Source of the DNA: Saprospirales bacterium
GTDB taxonomy: Bacteria; Bacteroidota; Bacteroidia; Chitinophagales; Saprospiraceae
Reading direction: 5' to 3'
Assembly (NCBI GenBank): GCA_007695035.1
Contig: REEO01000056.1
Span: forward strand, 96,987 to 160,986
DNA: 64,000 nt
This document shows positions 36,568 through 45,300 of this stretch, piece after piece. The notes below the pieces were generated by a model, which was not told the origin of the DNA, ran no database searches, and saw nothing but the letters and a program-made list of their open reading frames with translations. The translations under genes and the position numbers were made by a program. Numbering within the stretch: position 1 is the stretch's first letter; each line of letters begins with the position of its first letter.

Positions 36568-37329
36568 CTACTTCAGCAACTTTTTAATATCCTTGATGTC
36601 CTTTGACATCGATTCCATGCGGGCATCCATCCAGTCGCTGGCGGATAATCCCGGCTCCTGAGATGAAATGTGGGCCTCGTACTTCCACAGTTCTGCTGTA
36701 TCTTCATAGGGCAGTTCGTAAGGGGGATACACCTCATTGTCGGAAATGAGGACCAGTTTTTTCCTGGTCTGGTTGTTTTTTAGTCGCTTGTAAACAATAC
36801 CCTCGGATTGTGTAACTACCACATAGGTTTGATTGTCCTTGACATCAGAAAGTGATTCGACGTAGGAGCAGACCACGATATCGGATTCGCGCATGGGCAG
36901 CATGGAGTCACCTCTGATTTCAAAAGCTCTGAAGGTGCCCTCACTCATTTCCGGGAGAAACATTCTGGGAAGGTCTTTAATAAAGGAGGGGTCGTCAAAA
37001 CTCTCTACATAACCTGCTTCTGCCCTTGCATCCACCAGCTCAATGTTGGATCGGTTTTCACTTGAAACACTAATGGCCAGAATCTTCATTCCACTCTCCC
37101 TGTCAAAAGTTCGCTTTTCTCCCTCCCACAGGTGACGTTCAATAAGATCCTCAACCGAAATACCAAAGTTGCGCGCCATTCGGATAAGAGTCTCTATATT
37201 CGGCTCTGAATACCCCCTTTCGTAACCAGCAATGGTAGGACGGGGAATCCCCAACCTTTCTGCCAACTCTTGCTGGCTCCATTTGCGCTGTTTTCGCAAA
37301 AACCCGATGTTTTTTCCCAATCTGCTCAT
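36568..37329 (-). CDS. XRE-type regulator with S24 (LexA/CI-like) peptidase domain
   Basis: A 253-residue transcriptional regulator. Residues 1-65 are an XRE helix-turn-helix (LRKQRKWSQQELAERLGIPRPTIAGYERGYSEPNIETL). A linker leads to an S24 peptidase domain with IRGDSMLPM (nucleophile Ser) and IVYKRLKNN (Lys of the Ser-Lys dyad), so it could self-cleave or simply use the fold for sensing, as LexA, UmuD and phage CI-like proteins do. A C-terminal helix (MESMSKDIKDIKKLL) may oligomerise. No phage genes are nearby; it stands next to the Rrf2 pair, whose promoter region it faces. Confidence 0.85.
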   Translation of the reverse strand: MSRLGKNIGFLRKQRKWSQQELAERLGIPRPTIAGYERGYSEPNIETLIRMARNFGISVEDLIERHLWEGEKRTFDRESGMKILAISVSSENRSNIELVDARAEAGYVESFDDPSFIKDLPRMFLPEMSEGTFRAFEIRGDSMLPMRESDIVVCSYVESLSDVKDNQTYVVVTQSEGIVYKRLKNNQTRKKLVLISDNEVYPPYELPYEDTAELWKYEAHISSQEPGLSASDWMDARMESMSKDIKDIKKLLK

Positions 37330-37650
37330 AGAAAGTGTGAAATTACAACATTTTTCTGTTTAAAAAAAGAGCACTATCGTTTTTTAATGTGACCCCCAAA
37401 GATTTTAGTGAATGGTTTTAAAACGCTTTCCCCATTATTTTTTAACAACTATAAAAACTTGGCATGGAAAATGATTCATCACTGGTATTTTTTACAATTT
37501 CATGACAATCATAAGGTGCTAATAAACAATTATTTAGGATGATATTTTTCCTCTATCCTGGTTAGGAGGTAAAATTCTGCAAAAAATATAGGATAAAAAG
37601 GTCCTTTATTAGTTTAATTATCGTATATTTGCAGTAATCAAAGAGAAGAT
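37330..37650. other. 321-bp divergent regulatory region
   Basis: A gene-free stretch between the divergent S24-XRE regulator and the first Rrf2 gene. It contains the shared element ATAGGATAAAAAGGTCC and a TATATTTG -7 element on the plus strand (separate entry). The 37330-37560 part is AT-rich and should contain the promoter of the S24-XRE gene; a TGTGAAATTACAACA sequence at about 37335 might be an operator. Confidence 0.45.
37588..37631 (+). promoter_or_regulatory. Promoter and shared operator-like element before rrf2-1
   Basis: The 17-mer ATAGGATAAAAAGGTCC lies at 37588-37604, 19 bp ahead of a -7-like TATATTTG at 37624-37631. The ATG of the first Rrf2 gene follows at 37651. The same 17-mer, unchanged, is found at 38157-38173 ahead of the second Rrf2 gene. 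It overlaps the expected -33 region, so binding there should repress. Confidence 0.65.
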
Positions 37651-38091
37651 ATGTTTTCAAAAGCTTGTGAGTACTCCCTAAGGGCCGTAATTTATTTGGC
37701 CACCAGACCTCCGAAAAGTCGGAGGGTGCGTCTTCAGGAAATTGCAGATGCCATCGAAAGTCCGGTTGCCTTTACCGCCAAATTGTTGCAGGAATTGGTC
37801 AGAAAGGATGTATTGGTTTCTATTAAAGGACCCAATGGGGGGTTTGAACTGGCAGGTGAAGGTGATGAAATTACCCTTTATCAGGTAGTGCGGGCCATAG
37901 ACGGAAAAAAACTTTTCGAGAAATGCGCCATCGGACTCAAGGAGTGTTCTGCATCACATCCCTGCCCGGTGCACAAGGAGTTTGTTGAAATAAGAGACAA
38001 ATTGACAACCGTGCTAAAGTCAACCACGGTAAATAAGGCCGCTGGAAGTATTGGAAAAGGAAAGTCTTTCTTGGCTTCTTTGAGCAGTTGA
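37651..38091 (+). CDS. Rrf2-family regulator 1 ([2Fe-2S]-type)
   Basis: A 146-residue Rrf2 regulator. The winged helix is FSKACEYSLRAVIYLATRP...LQEIADAIESPVAFTAKLLQELVRKDVLVSIKGPNGGFEL. Cys92, Cys99 and Cys105 (CAIGLKECSASHPC) form the three-cysteine cluster site used by NsrR and IscR for an iron-sulfur cluster, so it probably senses NO, redox state or Fe-S demand. It lies upstream of the nos cluster with a close paralogue, which suggests control of nitrous oxide respiration. The cysteine spacing (x6, x5) differs slightly from Escherichia coli NsrR and IscR. Confidence 0.9.
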   Translation: MFSKACEYSLRAVIYLATRPPKSRRVRLQEIADAIESPVAFTAKLLQELVRKDVLVSIKGPNGGFELAGEGDEITLYQVVRAIDGKKLFEKCAIGLKECSASHPCPVHKEFVEIRDKLTTVLKSTTVNKAAGSIGKGKSFLASLSS

Positions 38092-38156
38092 GTGAAACAA
38101 GCTTAGGATCTGAGCTGACCTTGTGAAGGAGGAGGCTCAAAAAATTTTACCATAAA

Positions 38157-38173
38157 ATAGGATAAAAAGGTCC
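38157..38173 (+). promoter_or_regulatory. Shared operator-like element before rrf2-2
   Basis: An exact copy of ATAGGATAAAAAGGTCC found upstream of the first Rrf2 gene. It lies 33 bp before the ATG at 38207. The next TA-containing block is TACAAATG at 38192-38199, a poor match to a TAnnTTTG element but at almost the same distance as in the first copy. Confidence 0.6.
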
Positions 38174-38206
38174 GAATATATGATTAACCGATACAAATGA
38201 ACCCGC

Positions 38207-38659
38207 ATGCATATATTTTCCAAGGCTTGTGAGTATTCGATTAAAGCGGTCATATTTCTCGCAACTCGCACAGAGAGCGATCAGCGAATGAGGCTCAGGG
38301 AGGTATCGAAAGCGATAGGAAGTCCCGAGGCCTTCACGGCCAAGATACTCCAGCAGTTGGTTCGACAGCGGGTATTGAAATCGGTAAAGGGTCCCGGAGG
38401 TGGTTTTTGCTTGCAGGAGGATGCGAGAAATATTGCACTGTACCGGATTGTGTTGGCCATTGACGGGGATTCATTTTTTACCGATTGCGCCATGGGACTC
38501 AAAAAGTGTTCGGAGACTCAGCCGTGTCCCATTCACAAAAAATTCAGGCCCATTCGGGACGAGATAAAGGAAATGTTGATAAATACAACCATACTGGAAA
38601 CTGCCAAAAGTGTTCAAAAGGGAGAATGCGTATTGAAATTTTTTAAGCACAGAGAATAG
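38207..38659 (+). CDS. Rrf2-family regulator 2 ([2Fe-2S]-type)
   Basis: A 150-residue paralogue of the previous gene, sharing the whole helix-turn-helix layout (HIFSKACEYSIKAVIFLATR; SPEAFTAKILQQLVRQRVLKSVKGPGGGF) and the cysteine cluster (CAMGLKKCSETQPCPIH, same spacing). The recognition-helix region and the C-terminus differ from the first, so they may bind different sites or partners. It is 168 bp upstream of the nos membrane-protein gene. A recent tandem duplication is likely, judged from the shared upstream 17-mer. Confidence 0.9.
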   Translation: MHIFSKACEYSIKAVIFLATRTESDQRMRLREVSKAIGSPEAFTAKILQQLVRQRVLKSVKGPGGGFCLQEDARNIALYRIVLAIDGDSFFTDCAMGLKKCSETQPCPIHKKFRPIRDEIKEMLINTTILETAKSVQKGECVLKFFKHRE

Positions 38660-38826
38660 GAAATGGCAGATTAGGGACAGAAGGAGTTTAACGGGTTTGG
38701 CAGCCATCTTGAATTGAACCTGGTCCCCGATCGAAATGACAGATAAGCCGTCAAGCAGGGCGGTGAGATAAGAAATAAAAGGAGCTAATCCGGGAAAACC
38801 CCGAAGAGCTCTGCAAACGAAATCAA

Positions 38827-40125
38827 ATGAATCAGGTCACCAATACATCCGCCAGCATCCGGTCCGCCGGTCACTCAATCAATGCCCTGGCATACAGATG
38901 GATGAGATGGGCCCTGGTGTTTTTGCTCCTGATCACCTTTACCGGACTTTCACTGAGGTATTATTTTTTGAGTGAAATACCCGGTTTCACCTTCAACAAC
39001 CTAAAGCACATGCACTCCCATGTCGCCATGTTGGGCTGGGCATTTATGGCCTCGGTGGCGATGTTGTTATTCTACTTCATCGAACATACCAGACAGTTGA
39101 CCCAATACAAATGGGTACTCAGACTGAATGTAATTGCAGTGGTAGGCATGTCTGTATCCTTTCCCCTGCAGGGCTATACATTTTACAGTATTTTATTCAG
39201 CACCCTGCACGTAATTTTTGCTTACTGGTTTTCTATATTATTTTTGAGAGACCTGAGACACACCAGGGGGCCTGCTTTAGCGACCAGCTTTGCGCGATGG
39301 AGTGTAATCTGGATGATGATTTCCACCCTGGGGCTTTGGTCAGTGGCGACAGTAGCTGCTCATCCCGCGGGAACAGCAACCCTGTATTACATGAGTATTC
39401 AGTGGTTTCTCCACTTTCAATTCGTTGGCTGGTTTTCCTATGCGGTTATTGCGGGATTGATCATGTATTGTCACCGGAAGGGCTTCGTGTTTAATGTCCC
39501 GGCCACTACCTTTTTGGGTGTACAAACGTCACTTTTGCTAACCTACGCCCTCAGTATCAAATGGAGTATGTCTTCCCCTGTTTTGTTTTATTTGAATTCA
39601 CTGGGTGTTTTGATTCAGTTGGTGGCCTATTACTTTATTTTGAGGGAGTTGATCAGGGTTGTTTTTGGCGATGAGGCATTCAATAACGGCATATTTTCCT
39701 GGTTGATAAAAATGGGTATATTAACCCTTGTCGCCCGGATATTTATCCAAACACTGGTAGTCATTCCGGCAGTGGCTGACATTGCCTACACTTTGCGGAT
39801 GTTTGTAGTCGCCTTTATCCATTTGATAATGGTGGGATTTTTCACTCTCACTGTGGTTGGATTATTTGGTGAGCAGGGATATCTGAAGAAAAACCGGATC
39901 AGCGCCGTTGGTTGGATGCTATACATGTTGGCCTTTGTAGCGACGGAATTCCTTTTGTTTTTTCAGGGTACCTACCTATGGACCGGAATGGGGTTCATTC
40001 CCTCCTTTTACAACATTCTATTCTTCGCATCTGCACTTTTCCCACTGGGTATTTCAATTGCACTAGCCGGTCAGCTTTTCGGGTACAAAAGAAAGGTAAC
40101 ATCATTTTCAAACCATAAAAATTAA
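38827..40125 (+). CDS. Twelve-TM nos-cluster membrane protein, possibly heme-binding
   Basis: A 432-residue polytopic protein of about twelve transmembrane helices. It is not a standard nitrous oxide reductase accessory. Conserved-looking His residues fall inside helices: His61, His63 and His65 (KHMHSHVAMLGW), His128 (TLHVIFAYW), His196 (FLHFQFVGWF) and His332 (FIHLIMVGFF). Their spacing recalls heme or metal ligands of heme-copper oxidase subunit I or NnrS-type proteins, but the full CuB set is not visible. It is the first gene of the cluster, followed by a cytochrome c lipoprotein after 5 bp, so it could act as quinol-side or electron-input partner of NosZ. Confidence 0.6.
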   Translation: MNQVTNTSASIRSAGHSINALAYRWMRWALVFLLLITFTGLSLRYYFLSEIPGFTFNNLKHMHSHVAMLGWAFMASVAMLLFYFIEHTRQLTQYKWVLRLNVIAVVGMSVSFPLQGYTFYSILFSTLHVIFAYWFSILFLRDLRHTRGPALATSFARWSVIWMMISTLGLWSVATVAAHPAGTATLYYMSIQWFLHFQFVGWFSYAVIAGLIMYCHRKGFVFNVPATTFLGVQTSLLLTYALSIKWSMSSPVLFYLNSLGVLIQLVAYYFILRELIRVVFGDEAFNNGIFSWLIKMGILTLVARIFIQTLVVIPAVADIAYTLRMFVVAFIHLIMVGFFTLTVVGLFGEQGYLKKNRISAVGWMLYMLAFVATEFLLFFQGTYLWTGMGFIPSFYNILFFASALFPLGISIALAGQLFGYKRKVTSFSNHKN

Positions 40126-40130
40126 TAATT

Positions 40131-40628
40131 ATGAAATGGATCTTAATCGTATTCAGCTTTGCAATTACTGTGATCATCATAGCATGTGGAGGGGATACGC
40201 AAACCGATGAGAGAACAACTGATGCAAAAGACATGGGGGTTGAACAGCGCGAGCCGGACCCCCGGGGGATAGGAGAGGTCACCAATGTGGATTTGACCGA
40301 TCCCCTGGATGAGGATATGATACGACGTGGCCGGCAGATTAGCGATGTAAAATGCGCCTCCTGCCATCACTACGACACCGAGGAGCGCCTGGTAGGACCG
40401 GGCTATCTAAATGTCACCAACCGCAGGAGTCCGGAGTGGATTATGAATATGATCACCAATGTGGATGTCATGCTGGATAAGGACCCCGTCGCTCAAAAAA
40501 TGTTGGAGGAGTGTTTGGTGAGGATGCCTGACCAAAACATCTCCTTGGAGGAAGCCAGGGAGTTGCTCGAGTTCATGCGCTACAATGATGAAAAACACGC
40601 CGGCGAAAGAGATGGTGGTGTATTGTAA
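40131..40628 (+). CDS. Cytochrome c lipoprotein of the nos cluster
   Basis: A 165-residue lipoprotein with lipobox Cys19 and a linker (QTDERTTD) like that of the fasciclin protein at the other end of the cluster. One heme c site, CASCH (Cys75-His79), and a probable axial Met in CLVRMPDQNIS make it a monoheme c-type cytochrome. It directly precedes nosZ and should hand electrons to it in the periplasm or on the outer leaflet. Monoheme cytochromes next to nosZ are typical of clade II nos clusters. Confidence 0.88.
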   Translation: MKWILIVFSFAITVIIIACGGDTQTDERTTDAKDMGVEQREPDPRGIGEVTNVDLTDPLDEDMIRRGRQISDVKCASCHHYDTEERLVGPGYLNVTNRRSPEWIMNMITNVDVMLDKDPVAQKMLEECLVRMPDQNISLEEARELLEFMRYNDEKHAGERDGGVL

Positions 40629-40635
40629 TAAAAAA

Positions 40636-40671
40636 GGTGCGAACCGGATTTAGAGAGTTGCGGCCCGCACC
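40636..40671 (+). promoter_or_regulatory. Intercistronic hairpin before nosZ
   Basis: GGTGCG (40636-40641) pairs with CGCACC (40666-40671), and CCG (40644-40646) pairs with CGG (40661-40663) inside it, giving a 9-bp stem with a small internal loop and a 14-nt apical loop. There is no T-run, so it is more likely an RNA-processing or stability element than a terminator. Confidence 0.55.
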
Positions 40672-40699
40672 AATTCTATAAACCTAAAATGTTTTAAAG

Positions 40700-42667
40700 A
40701 TGACAAAGTCACTAATGTTTATCGGATCTGCGATATTTTTTATGATCGCATTGTATTCATGCAGGCCACCTGCTCCCGGGGCTGCCGCCACAGGGGATGC
40801 AGCGAGCCGCGTTTACGTTCCACCTGGAGAGCACGATGAGTTCTACAACATCGTTTCCGGTGGATTCAACGGGCAAATCAGTGTAGTTGGTCTTCCCTCG
40901 GGAAGGACCTTCAAGATTATTCCAGTCTTCTCTGTGAATCCTGAAAATGGATACGGATTCTCTGAAGAGACCAAGCCAATGCTCAATACCACTCACGGTT
41001 TCATCCCCTGGGATGACCTCCACCACATCGCGATATCTACTACCGACGGAGTACACGATGCACGCTGGGCATTTGCCAACGCCAACAACACGCCCAGGGT
41101 TGCACGCCTGGACCTCACTACCTTTAATACGGTGGAGATTTTGGAGATACCCAACAGTGCAGGTAACCACTCCTCGCCCTTTATCACCGAAAATACCGAG
41201 TATGTGGTTGCAGGTACCCGCTTTAGTGTACCATTTGGTGAAGAGGAAGAGGATGTGGATGTGCCTATTGAGACCTACAAGGAGAACTTCAGAGGTGCCA
41301 TCACTTTTATTTCAGTGGATCCCGACGATGGCGAGATGGATATCGCCTTTCAAATCGACGCCCCACCTTTTAATTACGATCTTGCGAGAGGTGGAAAAGG
41401 GATATCTGGGGACTGGTTCTTTTTCTCTTGCTACAATACCGAAATGGCCCACACCCTCTTAGAGGTCAACGCCTCTCAGCACGACAAGGACTACATAATG
41501 GCAATTAACTGGAGAAAAGCGGAGCAGTACGTTCGCGAAGGTCGGGCCGAAACCGTTAGAGCCCGGTACGCTCACAACAAAATGGATAAAGCCACGCACA
41601 TGGCCAGCTCTGAGATCAAAGAGGATGTGCTGATGCTGGATCCTACGGAATTTGAGGATATCATATATTTCATCCCATGTCCAAAGTCTCCCCACGGTGT
41701 GGATGTAAGTCACGATGGGAAATACATAGTGGGAAGTGGAAAACTCGCCGCGCTTATTCCGGTATTCTCATTTGAAAAAATGATTGAGGCCATCGAAAAT
41801 GAGGATTTTGAAGGAGACATCAACGGTCTTCCCATCCTCAACTACGAGTCGGTATTACACGGTGAGGTGGAGCGCCCCGGTCTCGGGCCATTGCACACCG
41901 AGTTTGACGGAAGAGGCAATGCTTTTACCACCATGTTTGTATCATCTGAGGTGGTTATGTGGGATATTGAAACCCTCGAAATTATTGACAGGGCGCCCAC
42001 TTATTACTCTGTGGGTCACCTGATGATACCGGGAGGATGTACTGCTGAGCCTCATGGCAAGTACCTGGTTGCATACAACAAGATCACAAAAGACAGATTT
42101 CTGCCCACGGGTCCTGAGCTGTGTCACTCAGCCCAGTTGTTTGACATTTCCAACGGAAGACTAGAGCTGCTTTTGGACTTTCCGACCATTGGAGAGCCAC
42201 ACTATGCCGAAGCGTTTCCTGCTGAGCTGATTAAAGACAAGCAAGTGAGGTTTTACGACATCAATGAAAACCAGCACCCGTACGTTACCCGGGGTCCCGG
42301 CCAGGCTCGCGTTGAAAGAGAAACGGAGGACCGCGTCAGGGTTTATATGACAAGCATACGCTCGCATTTCAGACCCGACAATATCGAGGGTATTTTTGTG
42401 GGTGATACGGTTTACTTCCATGTTACGAATTTGGAGCAGGAGTGGGACCTTCCACACGGTTTTGCCATCAAGGGAGCCAACAACGCTGAAATTCTTATAA
42501 TGCCAGGTGAGACCCTCACCCTGAAGTGGATTCCCGATCGTGTAGGCATATGGCCGTTCTACTGTACGGATTTCTGTTCGGCCCTTCACCAGGAGATGTC
42601 CGGTTATGTGCGTGTATCGCCCAGAGGAGCCGATGTGCCGCTGACCTATTCGACTGGTGGTCGATGA
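40700..42667 (+). CDS. nosZ: Nitrous-oxide reductase, clade II type
   Basis: A 655-residue periplasmic copper enzyme that reduces N2O to N2. It has a Sec-type lipoprotein-like leader (LYSC), not a twin-arginine leader, as in clade II enzymes. The N-terminal seven-blade propeller carries the His residues of the CuZ site (for example THGFIPWDDLHHIAIS, SPHGVDVSHDGKY, EPHGKYLVAY). The C-terminal cupredoxin domain has the CuA site CTDFCSALHQEM (Cys622, Cys626, His630, Met633). A cytochrome c precedes it and accessory genes follow. Confidence 0.95.
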   Translation: MTKSLMFIGSAIFFMIALYSCRPPAPGAAATGDAASRVYVPPGEHDEFYNIVSGGFNGQISVVGLPSGRTFKIIPVFSVNPENGYGFSEETKPMLNTTHGFIPWDDLHHIAISTTDGVHDARWAFANANNTPRVARLDLTTFNTVEILEIPNSAGNHSSPFITENTEYVVAGTRFSVPFGEEEEDVDVPIETYKENFRGAITFISVDPDDGEMDIAFQIDAPPFNYDLARGGKGISGDWFFFSCYNTEMAHTLLEVNASQHDKDYIMAINWRKAEQYVREGRAETVRARYAHNKMDKATHMASSEIKEDVLMLDPTEFEDIIYFIPCPKSPHGVDVSHDGKYIVGSGKLAALIPVFSFEKMIEAIENEDFEGDINGLPILNYESVLHGEVERPGLGPLHTEFDGRGNAFTTMFVSSEVVMWDIETLEIIDRAPTYYSVGHLMIPGGCTAEPHGKYLVAYNKITKDRFLPTGPELCHSAQLFDISNGRLELLLDFPTIGEPHYAEAFPAELIKDKQVRFYDINENQHPYVTRGPGQARVERETEDRVRVYMTSIRSHFRPDNIEGIFVGDTVYFHVTNLEQEWDLPHGFAIKGANNAEILIMPGETLTLKWIPDRVGIWPFYCTDFCSALHQEMSGYVRVSPRGADVPLTYSTGGR

Positions 42668-42746
42668 CGATAATTTAGTTTAGATCTACGGATTCCAACC
42701 CTATCATCATGGCAATCGAATGGGTGGAAATCCGGTAGAGGACCTT

Positions 42747-42775
42747 CCCGGTGCAGCTAGTGAATCTGCACCGGG
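42747..42775 (+). terminator. Strong hairpin after nosZ
   Basis: CCCGGTGCAG (42747-42756) and CTGCACCGGG (42766-42775) form a perfect 10-bp GC-rich stem with a 9-nt loop, 80 bp after the nosZ stop. There is no clean T-run behind it. It may be a partial terminator or 3'-end stabiliser that sets nosZ mRNA level above that of the downstream accessory genes. Confidence 0.65.
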
Positions 42776-42930
42776 TAAAGGCTCCTTTTCAGCATCTGTA
42801 TTTTAGAAAAAACGTCATTGAACCAGGGATGACCTAAAATGTGACGTCCGAACGCTAAAGCACAATTGCAAATTTTGACCGAAAAGAAACAGTAGGTATT
42901 TGCTTCACAGCACTTCAAAAAAACTTATTA

Positions 42931-43527
42931 ATGAGAAAAATCGGATTGACAAGCAGGATACTGGTATTGGTAGCAGCAGTTGCCATGGTATCTGCTTATT
43001 TTTATCCCATTTGGCAAATAAAACTATGGGCACCGCAATACCCCGAGGGTATCGGCATGCAAATATGGATAGACCGCCTGACAGGTGATCTGGCCAGTAT
43101 CAACAAGATGAACTTTTACATTGGAATGGCTGAAATTGACGAGGCCATGTTCCCGGAGTTTGATTATCTGAAGTACATCATAGGCTTTATTATGGCCGTG
43201 GGAATAGTAGCCGGAATCGCAGGCCGCAGGATGCTGATGAATATATTCTTAGGTCTGCTTGTATTGCTTGGGATTGGTGCGCTGGTCGATATGTATTTGT
43301 GGGGATATGATTACGGTCACAATCTGGACCCGACCGCGGCCATCAAAATACCCGGCCAGTCTTATCAACCACCTCTTATCGGTTACGAACAACTGCTCAA
43401 TTTCCTGGCCTATTCAGGACCGGATACAGCAGGTTGGATTTTGTCCGGATCGGCCCTTTTGGTATTTGTGGCGATATTGATAGAATACGGTGTATTCCGG
43501 CGACTTTTTAAGCGCAAAAAATCCTGA
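42931..43527 (+). CDS. Four-TM membrane protein of the nos cluster (NosB position)
   Basis: A 198-residue inner-membrane protein with four helices (about residues 10-28, 75-93, 97-120, 165-187) and a periplasmic-side loop between the first two that contains YPEGIGMQIWIDRLTGD. It lies just downstream of nosZ, where clade II clusters carry a membrane protein called NosB, but I cannot show homology to it. No heme or cluster motif is visible. It is transcribed with nosL, nosD, nosF and nosY. Confidence 0.6.
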   Translation: MRKIGLTSRILVLVAAVAMVSAYFYPIWQIKLWAPQYPEGIGMQIWIDRLTGDLASINKMNFYIGMAEIDEAMFPEFDYLKYIIGFIMAVGIVAGIAGRRMLMNIFLGLLVLLGIGALVDMYLWGYDYGHNLDPTAAIKIPGQSYQPPLIGYEQLLNFLAYSGPDTAGWILSGSALLVFVAILIEYGVFRRLFKRKKS

Positions 43528-43571
43528 AAACCTAAATAAAAAACCTATTACCTAACCTAAATGACTGAATT

Positions 43572-44009
43572 ATGAGATTATGGATGATATTAATTTTTGC
43601 CACCATTTGGTTGGCAGCCTGTACGGTGGAACCCAGGCCCATTAATTTCGGACACGACGATTGTGAGCTCTGCAAAATGAAGCTTATGGATGAGCGATTT
43701 GGGGCACAGCTCGTAACGGACAAAGGCCGGATATTTATGTTTGACGATGTAAACTGCATGGTCATGTTTATGGATTCAGAAGAAGGTCAGCGACACGATT
43801 ACAAATATGAATTGATCGTGGACTATTCTAATCCGGGAGAACTTCTGGATGTCCACTACACTTTTTTTCTGAAAAACAAGGACGTAAGGACCCCAATGAA
43901 CAGCCAAATCATTGCCCTTCCGGATGAAGAGACCCTTGATGCCTACAGAGACGAACTGGACGGTGGAATTTATCTGGGATGGGGAGAGATAAAAACCCAT
44001 TTTAAATAG
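43572..44009 (+). CDS. nosL: NosL copper chaperone lipoprotein
   Basis: A 145-residue lipoprotein (lipobox Cys17) that delivers copper(I) to apo-NosZ. The metal-binding motif C-x2-C-x-M is present as CELCKM (Cys31, Cys34, Met36) and a second conserved segment is FDDVNCMVMFM. It is one of the accessory genes needed for CuZ assembly together with NosDFY downstream. The length is a little shorter than in proteobacteria. The start is 44 bp after the membrane-protein gene. Confidence 0.93.
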   Translation: MRLWMILIFATIWLAACTVEPRPINFGHDDCELCKMKLMDERFGAQLVTDKGRIFMFDDVNCMVMFMDSEEGQRHDYKYELIVDYSNPGELLDVHYTFFLKNKDVRTPMNSQIIALPDEETLDAYRDELDGGIYLGWGEIKTHFK

Positions 44010-44016
44010 TATTCCC

Positions 44017-45300
44017 ATGAGAAAATTCGAAAGCTATAGACTTCGGTGGTTTCCCATGGTATTTGGGATGATGGCGCTTCTTTTGGTTGCCAATGCAGCA
44101 GGGGCCTCATCTCCGACAAAGCACTTTGTCTCGGAGGGTGAGTCCATAAGTGAGGCAATAGAACGGGCAGTAAAAGGCGACACGCTGATAATTAGAGCTG
44201 GTTACTATGAAGAGCACGAAATCATTATTCAGAAGCCACTGACTTTGATTGGAGAAGGGCGGCCGGTAATTGATGCAGGCGATGCAGGTGATATTTTCCT
44301 GATTGCTGCCGATTCCGTGTGGATTGAGGGTTTTGAGTTGAAAAACACGGGTTTTTCCTCGCAAAATGACAATGCCGCTATTAGGGTTTTTGACAGCAGA
44401 TACCTGACTGTGGAGGATAATCGCATTATCAATACCTTTTTTGGTATCCATCTGTCCAATTCCCAACACATTTCCATTCGCAACAACTTCCTTGAGGCCT
44501 TTGAAAAGCGGTCTCACCGGACGGGCAATGGCATTCACCTGTGGCAGTGCGATACAGCGCTTATTTCGGCCAATCATGTGATTGGTCACCGGGATGGCAT
44601 TTACCTCGAGTTTGCCGTAATGGTGGAAACCAATCGAAACATAGTGGAGAATAACAACCGCTATGGACTCCATTTTATGTTTTCGCACGACAATGCCTAC
44701 TACCACAATGAATTCCGTAACAATGAAGCCGGAGTGGCAGTGATGTACACGCGCAATGTGATCATGAAGTACAATCTTTTTGAGAAAAGCCTGGGTTCGG
44801 GCACCTATGGGGTGCTGCTAAAGGACATCAGCAACAGTGTGATGAAGTACAATCGCATAGAAAACAACACCACAGGCATTTATATGGATGGATCTAACAA
44901 CAATGAGATCCACTACAACCTGTTCCGGCGAAATGGCTGGGGAATAAAACTGTTGACTTCCAATGATGGCAACACCATTGAGGGCAACAATTTTGTGGGT
45001 AACACTTTTGACATCAGCACCAATGGGAGGTTGGTAACCAATTCCCTGGAGAGAAATTACTGGGACAAGTACGAGGGCTATGACCTGGACGGAGACGGAT
45101 ACGGAGACATACCATACAGACCGATAAGTTTGTACAGCACCATTGTGGAGCGCATACCCTCAGCCATTATCCTTTGGAGGAGTTTTATGGTTTCCATGCT
45201 GGACAGGGCCGAGAGGGTGATACCGTCTATTACACCGGAAAATATGAAAGACCTTAAACCTAAAATGAGACCCAATGATATCGATTTCAAACCTGAGTAA
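44017..45300 (+). CDS. nosD: NosD periplasmic beta-helix protein
   Basis: A 427-residue exported protein of the carbohydrate-binding/sugar hydrolase beta-helix fold that works with the NosFY transporter in CuZ sulfur or copper delivery. A signal peptide is followed by repeated beta-helix rungs with many Asn residues (DNRIINTFFGIHLSNSQHISIRNNF; NRNIVENNNRYGLHFMFSHDNAYYHNEF; NSVMKYNRIENNTTGIYMDGSNNNEI). The C-terminus has the usual YWDKYEGYDLDGDGYGDIPYRP segment. Its stop overlaps nosF by 26 bp. Confidence 0.93.
   Translation: MRKFESYRLRWFPMVFGMMALLLVANAAGASSPTKHFVSEGESISEAIERAVKGDTLIIRAGYYEEHEIIIQKPLTLIGEGRPVIDAGDAGDIFLIAADSVWIEGFELKNTGFSSQNDNAAIRVFDSRYLTVEDNRIINTFFGIHLSNSQHISIRNNFLEAFEKRSHRTGNGIHLWQCDTALISANHVIGHRDGIYLEFAVMVETNRNIVENNNRYGLHFMFSHDNAYYHNEFRNNEAGVAVMYTRNVIMKYNLFEKSLGSGTYGVLLKDISNSVMKYNRIENNTTGIYMDGSNNNEIHYNLFRRNGWGIKLLTSNDGNTIEGNNFVGNTFDISTNGRLVTNSLERNYWDKYEGYDLDGDGYGDIPYRPISLYSTIVERIPSAIILWRSFMVSMLDRAERVIPSITPENMKDLKPKMRPNDIDFKPE

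Noticed and set aside
36568..37329. S24-XRE regulator as a prophage repressor or SOS LexA
   Set aside because: No phage genes are nearby and the linker/cleavage site typical of LexA was not clear, so it is left as a generic S24-XRE regulator.
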